The notes under the pieces: generated by a model
Seen by the model: only the letters and a program-made list of their open reading frames with translations
What the model was told of the DNA's origin: nothing
The model's database searches: none
NCBI GenBank assembly: GCA_022821495.1
Contig: JAJEDN010000114.1
Coordinates: forward strand, 47,265-111,264
Source of the DNA: Candidatus Poribacteria bacterium
GTDB taxonomy: Bacteria > Poribacteria > WGA-4E > WGA-3G
Length of the DNA stretch: 64,000 nucleotides
Direction of reading: 5' to 3'
In this document: one piece after another, positions 40,033 to 49,530 of the stretch
How positions within the stretch are numbered: position 1 is the stretch's first letter
Layout: every line of letters begins with the position of its first letter
Position numbers and translations under genes: made by a program

Positions 40033-41916
40033 ATGTTACGTTACTCCCATATCACACCACTCTTGGCAGTCCTCATTGTGACGATAGGAAGTTTAGTCTC
40101 ACTAAACCTCATGCTTACATTGACTTGGGCTCAAGATGCACATGTCCATAATGGACAAACACACAGCCACGGCGAGCAAGCCGGACATGCACACAGCCAA
40201 GAAAATACAGTGACACTCACCGATAAAGCGAAGATCAATATCGGTCTAAAGACTGATGAAGCTGACCTTCGGGCAATTGAGGCGGTTGTGTCTATTCATG
40301 GAAATGTAATAACACACCCGAAACGAGAAGCAATTGTTACACCAAGAACCGGTGGTATTGTGAAACGTGTCCATTTCAATGTTGGTGAAACCGTTAAAAA
40401 AGGGGATGTGCTGCTCGAATTGGAGAGCCTCGACTTACAGATGGCACAGATCGAACTCCTGGAAGCAGCATCTCAACAGAAATCGTTAGTCTCCAAATTG
40501 ACAAGACTGACGGAGGTTTTCGCCAAGCAAATTCGGCGTGAATTGCAAACCCGACAGATTGACTATCTACAGTCACTTTCTGAACTGCAGCAGCTACAAA
40601 TGACAGTAGAAAAACGCGAAGCTCTCGCCGAAAAAAAGACCACTTCAGCATTAGAGCAGATGCGTTTTAGGCTAATCAAAGCTGACGTTGAACTCCAATT
40701 GCTTGAAAATACACTCCAGAGAATCAGAACGCTCACAGAACAACGTATCTCGGCAGAGAAAGAGCTTATTGCGAAAGAGGCAGAATATAAGAAAGCGAAA
40801 AATGAGTTGGCAGATGCGAAACGGCAGTTCCAGATCCTTGACATCGATGAACAGATGCTCGAAAAGATTCTTCGTGCCAGCGGAGAAACACCAATTCTGT
40901 CAATACTGAATGCTGATAAACTAAACTCAGAAACACTCCTCGAAAAATACGCCGTGCTCAGTGAAGACGCGACAGCATTGGTTGATGCTGAAGCCGCGTA
41001 CGCGCTAGCGGCTATTAAGGTTGCGTCAAACAAGCAACGCGCTTTGGCTGCAGGATTAACCGAAACGCTTCTTGATACCTTAGCTGAAACCGGTTCGATT
41101 ACATCTTTTGAGGATCTATCCACTGAGGCGTTGATTGAGAATTATCTCGCATTTGTAGAAAGTTCAGAAGCATTGGAGGGTGTGCTGCAATTAGAAGAAA
41201 TATTGCGGAACGCTAACATCACATTGAATAAGGTTCGACAGAAGCTGCAGGTGTCTGGACTCACACTTGACAATATTGACACGATTATCCAAACAGGTCA
41301 ACCGTCTGCGATGTTTCATGTCAAGGCACCCGCTTCTGGACAAATTACCAAACAGCATGTGGCAATCGGTACCACAGTTGAAAAGAGTGATGTCCTTTTC
41401 TCAATACTAAATACTGACATTGTCTGGGTTCAAGGTGAGGTACACGCAGACACACTTACACTTCTTCAGGATAAATGGCAAGTAGGCAGTGAGGTTCGGA
41501 TTCACATTGCGGCTTACCCTGAAACAATTTTCACAGGCGAGATTTCTGGCATCTCAGATGTTGTGGAACCAGAGGAACGAACGGTTCACTTTTGGACAGA
41601 AATCGAAAATACGGATCGTCAACTGAAGCCCGGGATGTTTGCAGAACAGATGATTGTCCTTGACAAAGGTGCTGATGTCTTGAGCGTTCCACTGGATGCC
41701 GTGATTGAAGACGGCGGGAGTCGGTTTGTTTTTGTTGAGTACGGCGGGACTTACACCAGACACGAGGTTGTGGTCGGTGCTAAGGATGACCGATACATAG
41801 AAATCCAAGGCGATCTGCTTCCGGGTGAGTTAGTGGTTGTTCAAGGGGGGCATCAACTGATGAGAGTCATTGCGGCATCTTCTCAAGTTATTGAAACACA
41901 CGGACATCCCCATTAA
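40033..41916 (+). CDS. RND efflux periplasmic adaptor (CzcB/HlyD-like) with His-rich N-terminus
   Basis: AHVHNGQTHSHGEQAGHAHSQ; VTPRTGGIVKRVHFNVGETVKKGDVLLELES. Confidence 0.88.
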   Translation: MLRYSHITPLLAVLIVTIGSLVSLNLMLTLTWAQDAHVHNGQTHSHGEQAGHAHSQENTVTLTDKAKINIGLKTDEADLRAIEAVVSIHGNVITHPKREAIVTPRTGGIVKRVHFNVGETVKKGDVLLELESLDLQMAQIELLEAASQQKSLVSKLTRLTEVFAKQIRRELQTRQIDYLQSLSELQQLQMTVEKREALAEKKTTSALEQMRFRLIKADVELQLLENTLQRIRTLTEQRISAEKELIAKEAEYKKAKNELADAKRQFQILDIDEQMLEKILRASGETPILSILNADKLNSETLLEKYAVLSEDATALVDAEAAYALAAIKVASNKQRALAAGLTETLLDTLAETGSITSFEDLSTEALIENYLAFVESSEALEGVLQLEEILRNANITLNKVRQKLQVSGLTLDNIDTIIQTGQPSAMFHVKAPASGQITKQHVAIGTTVEKSDVLFSILNTDIVWVQGEVHADTLTLLQDKWQVGSEVRIHIAAYPETIFTGEISGISDVVEPEERTVHFWTEIENTDRQLKPGMFAEQMIVLDKGADVLSVPLDAVIEDGGSRFVFVEYGGTYTRHEVVVGAKDDRYIEIQGDLLPGELVVVQGGHQLMRVIAASSQVIETHGHPH

Positions 41917-41938
41917 AGCAGGTATCGGAGAAAAATCA

Positions 41939-44900
41939 ATGTGGTCAAAAATTACCGAAGTTTCACTGAAAAATAGGCTCCTCGTCCTCGCCTGCACGAT
42001 TATCGCAGTTATCATCGGCTTCCGTATGTTTCAATCAGCACCCATTGATGTCTACCCTGACATCAACCCACCGCGTATTACCGTGCTGACTGAAGCACAC
42101 GGCTGGTCACCGGAGGAGATGGAAACACTTGTCACTCTCCCCGTTGAAAGCGCGATGAACGGGGCGCCGAGTGTTACAAGGGTCAGGTCTTCGTCGGCGA
42201 TCGGTTTGTCGCTTGTTTTTATTGAATTCGACTGGGGTATGGATATATTCCTTGCGCGGCAGATGGTTTCGGAGCGACTTCAACTCGTCGCGCCGGATCT
42301 ACCAGAAGGCGTTGATGCCCCGATAATCTTACCGACTTCTTCCCTCTTAGGTGAGATTATAGAATATGCCCTTGTTGATGAAACAGGGGAGTTCGACGAG
42401 ATGGAAATGCGGGATTTGGCGGATTGGGTCATCCGCTATCAATTGCAGTCGCAGGGTGGTATCGCTAACGTCATCAACATCGGTGGATACGTGAAACAAT
42501 TTCAAGTTTTCGTTAATCCCGAGCGGTTGATAAGTTATCATCTCTCACTCGAAGACGTTGCTTCGGCACTTGAGAAGAGTAACGAAAATTCCGCAGGTGG
42601 TTTCCTCATCAAAGAGTCCCGCGAGTTAATGATCCGAGGGTTGGGACGAATCTCTACAGTTGCCGATATTGAAAACGTTGTCGTAAGTGTCCGAGGTCAC
42701 AGCGCGCCGATTCTTGTTAAGGATGTCGCTACTGTGAAGATCGGGTCACTCCCCGAAATTCGGCGTGGTGCGGGGAGCCACAACGGTAAAGAGACCGTCT
42801 TAGGTAAAGTAGTTAAACAGCCGGGTATCAACACGATCCACCTCAGCGACAAAATTACATCTGTCCTAAAATCATTGGAACGGTCAATGCCTGAAGGTGT
42901 AAATATTAAAGTTGAATACTCACAAGCAGAGTTAATTCGCCGTGCCGTTGATACTGTCAAAGATGCGCTCCGCGATGGTGCTATCCTCGTCGTTGTCATT
43001 CTGGTGATTTTCCTCTTTAACATTCGTACCGCACTGATTACCCTAACAGCAATCCCACTCTCTCTAATCATAGCAGTCATCGCTTTGCTTGCTCAGGGAG
43101 ACACCCTCAACATCATGACGCTCGCGGGTTTAGCGATTGCGGTCGGAATGGTGGTAGATGACGCGATCGTCTATGTCGAAAACATCTTTCGGCGGCTACA
43201 GGAATATTTCCGTCGTCGTTATATGGGTGAGGAACCTGAAGAGACCCCATCAGCAGTTGTGACGCGCGCCAGCGATGAAATTCGGGCATCAATCGTCTTC
43301 GCGACGTTGATTATTATTCTTGTCTTCGTTCCGCTGTTCAGTCTTAGCGGTATAGAGGGCAGGATGTTCCGACCACTCGGCTGGGCAGTTGTCATCTCGA
43401 TGGCAGCATCACTACTCGTTGCGCTGACAGTGGTTCCCGTTTTAAGCGACTTGCTACTAACGCGCTTCCGATGGCAGCATATAAGAAAAGACTCCGATTC
43501 AGAATTTCCACCGTCGAAAGAGAGTCCTGTGGTTGTATGGATTAAACGCGCTTATCGCCCTATGCTTGCGTTGGTTATGCGTCTGCGCTGGGTTGTTGTG
43601 GTGTTAGCACTGTTATTGGTAGCATTGACCGTGGCAGCAATTCCGCGTTTGGGTCGCGAATTTTTACCCGTTATGGATGAAGCCACGTTTATTATCAGCG
43701 TCTTTTCACCACCGGGAACCTCGTTAGGAGAATCAACACGTATCGGCAGAGAGATGGAAATGAAGCTCTTAACGATCCCAGAAGTGACAAGTGTTAGTAG
43801 TCGCACAGGGCGTGCAGAAGCCGACGAACACGCCCACGATGTGAATACACACGAAATCCTTGTGAATTTTATACCGCCCGATGAACGGGAAAAAACACGC
43901 GAAGAGGTTCTTACTGAAGTACGCGCGCTGTTATCCCCAGAAAACTTTCCAGGCGTTCTCGTATCCGTTGGCCAACCGATCCAACACCGTCTGGACCATC
44001 TTTTGTCGGGTGTCAGCGCACAAGTGGCGTTGAAGTTGTTTGGCCCCGATCTTGGTACGCTTAGACAGAAGGCGGAGGAAATTAAAGCGGTTATCTCAGA
44101 CATTGAAGGTATAGCCGATTTACAAGTGGAACAGCAGGTGCAGGTGGAACAACTTCAGATTAAAGTCAAGCGTCATGTAGCGGCACGCTACGGCTTGAAG
44201 GTCGAGGACGTGACCCATTTCACAGAAACCGCATTCAAAGGTGAGACGGTTAGTCAGATTATTCAGGGACAACGCCAGTATGCCCTATTGGTTCGGATTA
44301 ACCCCACACTTGTCAACAGCATTGAATCCGTCGGGAACTTAGAACTCAAAACGCCGTCAGGGGCATTCGTCCGGTTAAAACAGGTTGCGGATGTCGGTTT
44401 CGGCTACGGGCCAAACACAATCAACCGTGAGAACGTTTCTCGGCGTATTGTCATTCAGTGTAATGTCCAAAATCGGGACCTTGGCAACTTCATTGCGGAG
44501 GTTCAGCAAGAAATAGAAGAACATATCGACCTACCGGAAGCGTATTTCCTTACCTACGGTGGGCAATTTGAGAGTCAACAGTCGGCACAAAGAAGAATCC
44601 TGATTCAGACGGGGTTTGTGGTTGTCGGTATTTGTGTACTACTGTTTCTGGCGATGGGTTCATTTCGGCTCTCACTGTTGGTGATGCTGAACCTGCCGTT
44701 AGCGTTAATCGGTGGCGTTGTTAGCGTCTTTCTCACAGGTGGCGTGCTGAGTATTCCATCAATGGTGGGTTTTATTCTCCTCTTCGGTATCGCAGTCCGA
44801 AATGGTATTATTTTGGTGACACACATCAATACGCTGCGTTCAGAAGGTATGTCGCTCTACGATGCGGTGATAAAGGGTGCCGAAGAACGGATCAGTCCGG

Positions 44901-45112
44901 TGCTAATGACGGCTTTGACTACGGGATTAGGGATGCTTCCACTCGCCCTTGCCCACGGTTCTGGGGCAGAACTCCAGAAGCCGCTTGCAATTGTCATCAG
45001 CGGTGGCATGATAACAGCTACACTTTTAACGCTGCTCGTTTTGCCGGTCTTGTATTATATCGTCGAATTAAGCTGGATAAAGAGTTTCCAACGTAAAGAC
45101 GCCAACCTGTAA
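41939..45112 (+). CDS. Heavy-metal RND transporter permease, CzcA-like
   Basis: SAPIDVYPDINPPRITVLTEAHGWSPEEMETLVTLPVESAMNGAP; 12-TM RND pattern. Start at MWSKITEVSLKN instead of 41870. Confidence 0.94.
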   Translation: MWSKITEVSLKNRLLVLACTIIAVIIGFRMFQSAPIDVYPDINPPRITVLTEAHGWSPEEMETLVTLPVESAMNGAPSVTRVRSSSAIGLSLVFIEFDWGMDIFLARQMVSERLQLVAPDLPEGVDAPIILPTSSLLGEIIEYALVDETGEFDEMEMRDLADWVIRYQLQSQGGIANVINIGGYVKQFQVFVNPERLISYHLSLEDVASALEKSNENSAGGFLIKESRELMIRGLGRISTVADIENVVVSVRGHSAPILVKDVATVKIGSLPEIRRGAGSHNGKETVLGKVVKQPGINTIHLSDKITSVLKSLERSMPEGVNIKVEYSQAELIRRAVDTVKDALRDGAILVVVILVIFLFNIRTALITLTAIPLSLIIAVIALLAQGDTLNIMTLAGLAIAVGMVVDDAIVYVENIFRRLQEYFRRRYMGEEPEETPSAVVTRASDEIRASIVFATLIIILVFVPLFSLSGIEGRMFRPLGWAVVISMAASLLVALTVVPVLSDLLLTRFRWQHIRKDSDSEFPPSKESPVVVWIKRAYRPMLALVMRLRWVVVVLALLLVALTVAAIPRLGREFLPVMDEATFIISVFSPPGTSLGESTRIGREMEMKLLTIPEVTSVSSRTGRAEADEHAHDVNTHEILVNFIPPDEREKTREEVLTEVRALLSPENFPGVLVSVGQPIQHRLDHLLSGVSAQVALKLFGPDLGTLRQKAEEIKAVISDIEGIADLQVEQQVQVEQLQIKVKRHVAARYGLKVEDVTHFTETAFKGETVSQIIQGQRQYALLVRINPTLVNSIESVGNLELKTPSGAFVRLKQVADVGFGYGPNTINRENVSRRIVIQCNVQNRDLGNFIAEVQQEIEEHIDLPEAYFLTYGGQFESQQSAQRRILIQTGFVVVGICVLLFLAMGSFRLSLLVMLNLPLALIGGVVSVFLTGGVLSIPSMVGFILLFGIAVRNGIILVTHINTLRSEGMSLYDAVIKGAEERISPVLMTALTTGLGMLPLALAHGSGAELQKPLAIVISGGMITATLLTLLVLPVLYYIVELSWIKSFQRKDANL

Positions 45113-45359
45113 ACTTCTTTATCGCACTGAACGTTTACCTTTGTAAGTCGTCAAGGTACATTGTAAAACGTAGAATTCTGACTTCATTGTAAAATTATGC
45201 ACCCTTTTCACAGCAAAGTGGCATCATTAATAAGTAAATGGCATTCAGCACCATTCAATTGTCCGTTACAATGCTGCTTAGACTTTTTTTGAAACTTTTT
45301 ACTTTGAAAGGTGTCTAATAGAATAAGAAAGATTCACCTTCATAAAATTAAGCGAGGAG

Positions 45360-46103
45360 ATGAGAATGAAACGAGCACATTTCTACTGCCTCACGCTTCT
45401 GGTAGTCATCCTATTTTTAGGAATCAGCATGGTGAGCATGGCTGAAGAACCTGTCGTGTTAAAAATAGAGATTTCTGATGTTGTCAGCAACGCCGACGCG
45501 CGCCAGATCCGACGGTTGTTGGAACCGTGGGCAGATCCCAAGGATATTACGTTTAGCACACCTGTCGACAAGCACGGCAGGAAGCGACTTTTTACCACCG
45601 TTGTGGAAGTCAAGCCGAGACATGGCGTTAGTGAATATAGTGAGACGCATACGTTTGATGTTTATGACATCACGCGTCAACTCAACGACTCGCGTTTCCG
45701 GGGTCGCCACGGGATCGGGAGTGCTCGCGTCCTTAAGACCCATGCGACTATCCGGGGCGACATGTTTGGACATCCCGGATTTGCCCGAAGCTATATCCGA
45801 AATGTTCCGTCATGGCGACGCTGGCGACCGGAGACCTCGAATATCCAGCATGCGATGGTCACGGGGAACCAAGGACAGAACTTCGTTTTCGACGCGAATC
45901 CTGAATTCGATCAACTGCGGACTGATGCCGGCAATAGCGATAAACCGGTTGAGGTGCAAGGTATCGTTACTGGATTTGATGGCCCCTATCCAATTATATC
46001 GGTGCAGAAACATGAGGTAGGCTATCATCTCAAGAACAAGGCATCTGAAGAAGGTGCGGAAACGAAAGAGAAACCGACCTACGACTACCTTGAAAACCGA
46101 TAA
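45360..46103 (+). CDS. Exported hypothetical protein downstream of Czc operon
   Basis: Signal peptide MKRAHFYCLTLLVVILFLGISMVSMA; no clear family. Confidence 0.55.
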   Translation: MRMKRAHFYCLTLLVVILFLGISMVSMAEEPVVLKIEISDVVSNADARQIRRLLEPWADPKDITFSTPVDKHGRKRLFTTVVEVKPRHGVSEYSETHTFDVYDITRQLNDSRFRGRHGIGSARVLKTHATIRGDMFGHPGFARSYIRNVPSWRRWRPETSNIQHAMVTGNQGQNFVFDANPEFDQLRTDAGNSDKPVEVQGIVTGFDGPYPIISVQKHEVGYHLKNKASEEGAETKEKPTYDYLENR

Positions 46104-46131
46104 GATCAACGCTTAGTGGTATATAATTTTT

Positions 46132-47394
46132 TTAGGACTGGTACCCGCCCGTATTGAATAAGACGACACGCTCGGCGGGTTGAATCATTCCGTTAGCGAC
46201 GAGTTGTTTGAGCGCAGCGACTGTCGCTGCCCCTTCAGGACAGGTCAAAAGTCCTTCAGTGGTAGTGAGTAGTTGCATCGCCTCACGGATAGCATCATCT
46301 GAAACAGCAATGGCGGCACCGTTGCTTTTACGAATTGCCTCTAAAATAAGGAAATCGCCGATCGCTTGTGGCACGCGTAAACCGCTGGCAACGGTATGCG
46401 CATCCTGCCACGGTGTCGCTTCAGTTGCCCCTTCCTCCCACGCCTTAACAATCGGCGCGCACCCTGTCGATTGTACTGAGATAAAGCGTGGTCTCTTTTT
46501 ATCGATCCATCCGATCGCCTCTAACTCCGCAAAGCCTTTCCACATCCCGACAATCCCTGTGCCGCCACCCGTTGGATAGATAATAACATCAGGGAGTTCC
46601 CACCCGAATTGCTCGGCGAGTTCAAAGCCCATCGTCTTCTTGCCTTCCACTCGATACGGCTCTTTGAGGGTTGATACATCAAACCAGCCTTCACGCGCCT
46701 TGCGTTCAGCGACAATTCTGCCAGCATCGTTGATAAGTCCATCAATCAGTGTAACGTTCGCACCTGCGAGGTGACACGTCTCTTTATTGAAAGCGGGTGT
46801 GTCTTGTGGCATAAAGATGTGTGCGGTGATGCCTGCGGCGGCGGCATAAACGGAGAGTGCTGTAGCAGCGTTGCCAGCAGACGGGATTGCCAACTGTGTC
46901 AATCCGAGCGACTTCGCCTTAGATACCGCCATTGCTAAACCGCGTGCCTTGAAACTGCCAGTAGGCAACCGCGATTCGTCTTTTACCCATACTTCTGGCA
47001 GTCCAAATTTTGCCCCCAACCTTTTCGTTCGGAGGAGCGGTGTCATTGTCTCCCCAAGCGTCACTATGTCGGTTGGGTCGGATATAGGAAGGAGTTCGCT
47101 ATAACGCCAGAGTGATGCGGGTCTTGATAGCAACGTATCGCGTGTCCATGTCCCTGATAGTTGCTCAAGTGCGTAACGCGCAAGCAGCGGTTTCCCACAG
47201 GTGTTACAGACGTTCTGTGGCACCGTGTGCGGATATGTTTCACCACATTTGCTGCATTCAAGTCTTTCTAATTTTCCGTGCGCTTCGGTAGGGTGGGTAT
47301 TTTTGCTTGAGTGTTTCTTCAGGGTTTTTATCTCCGTTTTCGTAGACTCGCCCGGCGCGATGCTTGGGCTTACGCGCTTTGAAAAAGAATTCAC
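46132..47394 (-). CDS. thrC: Threonine synthase with N-terminal zinc ribbon
   Basis: LECSKCGETYPHTVPQNVCNTCGKPL; PLP site TGSFKARGLAMAVSKAK. Confidence 0.9.
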   Translation of the reverse strand: MNSFSKRVSPSIAPGESTKTEIKTLKKHSSKNTHPTEAHGKLERLECSKCGETYPHTVPQNVCNTCGKPLLARYALEQLSGTWTRDTLLSRPASLWRYSELLPISDPTDIVTLGETMTPLLRTKRLGAKFGLPEVWVKDESRLPTGSFKARGLAMAVSKAKSLGLTQLAIPSAGNAATALSVYAAAAGITAHIFMPQDTPAFNKETCHLAGANVTLIDGLINDAGRIVAERKAREGWFDVSTLKEPYRVEGKKTMGFELAEQFGWELPDVIIYPTGGGTGIVGMWKGFAELEAIGWIDKKRPRFISVQSTGCAPIVKAWEEGATEATPWQDAHTVASGLRVPQAIGDFLILEAIRKSNGAAIAVSDDAIREAMQLLTTTEGLLTCPEGAATVAALKQLVANGMIQPAERVVLFNTGGYQS

Positions 47395-47450
47395 AAGAGG
47401 TTTCTTCTCATAAAATTTTATCGAATATCTGTCAAAATTCTGAATATGGA

Positions 47451-48389
47451 TTAGGCGTGTGCAAGCAATCTGAGCAAAATCGCTTTCATGCTATGGAGAC
47501 GGTTTTCGGACTGGTCAAAGATAATTGAACGTTCATCGTTGACGAGTTCAGCCGAAATTTCATACCCGTGATGCGCGGGCAGGCAGTGCATAACCTTGCA
47601 CTCGTGTCCATCTAAGAGTTCGGTATTTAATTGGTAAGGCATCATCTTCTTTAGCCGTCGTTCCCGTTCTTCAGCAAAAGCAGGATCCGTGAAAAATTCC
47701 ATATCTACCCATGTATCTGTATAGACGATATCGCTTTCAGCGATGACGCTTTCCAGCGCACGACTGATGTTTATACTGCCTGTATCAAGCACTTTATAGA
47801 GACCTTTCCGAGCCGCTGCATCCCATAATTTTTTATCGACAGCAGCGGGGTTGACCTCCGGTGCGACAACAGTTACTTCAATCCCAGTCTTCATTCCAGC
47901 AGCGATCAGTGAATTACAGACGTTATTATGTACACCGATGAAACACAATTTGACCCCTTCGAGTCTACCGATATGCTCCTGTATCGTCATGAGATCGCCG
48001 AGTGCTTGTGTTGGATGGTACTTGTCGCAGCATCCGTTGATTATTGGGACAGTTGCGGCGGCAGCGGCTTCAACGAGGTCTGTATGTTTCAAGAAGCGCG
48101 CTAAAATAATATCGACATACGCCGAAAGCACACGCATTTCGTCGCTGAGGTCGGCTAAAGCGAAGTTTGTCGTACGCCAATCGAGATAGTGTGCGTGTCC
48201 ACCGAGTTGTGTAATACCGATTTCACCGGCGCAGCGTGTTCGCGTGGAGGTCTTTTGGAATAGCAGACAGAGGCTTTTCCCACCTACAGCGTGTCTATAT
48301 TTTTCGGGGTATTTCTTTATATTTAGACTATCTTCAACGGTTTGAAGAATATCTTTTTCTGACCAAGGGTCCAGCGTAATTAGGTGCAT
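47451..48389 (-). CDS. argF: Ornithine carbamoyltransferase family protein
   Basis: KTSTRTRC, YHPTQALGDLMTI, HCLPAHHGYE. Confidence 0.85.
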   Translation of the reverse strand: MHLITLDPWSEKDILQTVEDSLNIKKYPEKYRHAVGGKSLCLLFQKTSTRTRCAGEIGITQLGGHAHYLDWRTTNFALADLSDEMRVLSAYVDIILARFLKHTDLVEAAAAATVPIINGCCDKYHPTQALGDLMTIQEHIGRLEGVKLCFIGVHNNVCNSLIAAGMKTGIEVTVVAPEVNPAAVDKKLWDAAARKGLYKVLDTGSINISRALESVIAESDIVYTDTWVDMEFFTDPAFAEERERRLKKMMPYQLNTELLDGHECKVMHCLPAHHGYEISAELVNDERSIIFDQSENRLHSMKAILLRLLAHA

Positions 48390-48430
48390 AATTACCTCCA
48401 CGAGTGGGTTCTCTAAAATTAGAAACTATA

Positions 48431-48459
48431 ATTATACCGAACTTTTTAAAAGAAGTCAA
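48431..48459 (-). promoter_or_regulatory. Sigma70-type promoter for argF
   Basis: Minus strand TTGACT, 17-nt spacer, TATAAT. Confidence 0.75.
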
Positions 48460-48898
48460 ATATTTTCTATCTGCTGGGCAGGGGCATTTAATTTTCAAAT
48501 TGTCTGAATCGCGGAAGACACGGAGGACGCGGATTTTCGTGTTTAGATACGGCAAAATCATAAGGTAATTTAGCTGTTTTCCAGAGAATTGAATGCCTCT
48601 GATCTGCTGGGCAGTGCCATTCAATAATCTACTACTATAAGACCGACGCGTTTCACAGTTTTCATAGCAAAACTGTGAATTCAATATATTTCTCGAAAGG
48701 CTATAAACCCTTACCATGATTGGGTTTTAGGCGGTTTTCATCAAAGGTTGCTATGAACGCTGCTATGAAATTTGCTATGAAAATTTCGCGAGTCAAGGGT
48801 ATCGAGGGATCATTGAAATTCTCGGGTGTATAGGTAATTCCAAAATCTACTATAATTTGGATTTCCTGAGACTTATAACATAACATATATTAAATATC

Positions 48899-48950
48899 AA
48901 CACCTGTGAAAAGGACGATACAAAAAACCTACAATTGAATGACCCTGATC
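48899..48950 (+). repeat. Direct repeat, copy 1
   Basis: aacacctgtgaaaaggacgatacaaaaaacctacaattgaatgaccctgatc; copy 2 at 49309-49360. Confidence 0.85.
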
Positions 48951-49308
48951 AGGGGTCAGGTTTATTTGATGTTTCTGCTGAAAAATGCCGATGCGATTTT
49001 GCCTTAAAAAAGATACCAATCTGACTGAAAAGATACCAAATGGTATCTTTTTTTGCTTTTTGGTAATATTTTGAAATAGGTCGTAAACCCAGTCCCTGTG
49101 TGGTTTTATAGGTGTTTTTTCTGGTATTTCTCGCTGAAAAAAAGTTACCACGGAAAGTGCAACGTTTTCGATTTTTGGCTGCCCCTTGTATCTGTAGGTT
49201 GCTCCGTTTTTTGGATTTTCTTCAAATCTCTAACATAACATACTATAAGTATAACATACATGAAGGAAAATGTCAAATAAATATTGGATTTTTGAAGTTC
49301 CGAAGTAT

Positions 49309-49360
49309 TAACACCTGTGAAAATACAATACAAAAAACCTACAATTGAATGACCTCGATC
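49309..49360 (+). repeat. Direct repeat, copy 2
   Basis: taacacctgtgaaaatacaatacaaaaaacctacaattgaatgacctcgatc. Confidence 0.85.
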
Positions 49361-49437
49361 TGCTGGGGAGAAATAGTCAGTTGTCGGAGGAGCGATTGTC
49401 AGAATCAGGATTTACAAGATTAGAGGATTTGCAAGAT
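49357..49437 (+). repeat. Imperfect direct repeat, left copy flanking toxin/STAND cassette
   Basis: gatctgctggggagaaatagtcag...tcagaatcaggatttacaagattag; right copy at 54807-54885. Confidence 0.7.
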
Positions 49438-49530
49438 AATTAACCTGTTGTGATTGACACGGTCTTCACACAATTACGTACGGTATGTGATTGGATTCAT
49501 GCATAAACTATAACCACCCAATCACTTATT

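Noticed and set aside
40563-41123. 186-aa antisense ORF in the adaptor gene
   Set aside because: Ser/Ala-rich shadow of the coiled-coil coding strand.
43552-44103. 183-aa antisense ORF in the RND gene
   Set aside because: Opposite a strongly conserved CzcA-like gene, no recognisable protein.
45478-46020. 180-aa ORF in another frame of 45360-46103
   Set aside because: The 45360 frame has a signal peptide and follows the operon; this one looks like an out-of-frame shadow.
48899-49360. Possible CRISPR remnant from the two 52-bp repeats
   Set aside because: Only two copies about 410 bp apart, without regular spacers or cas genes.
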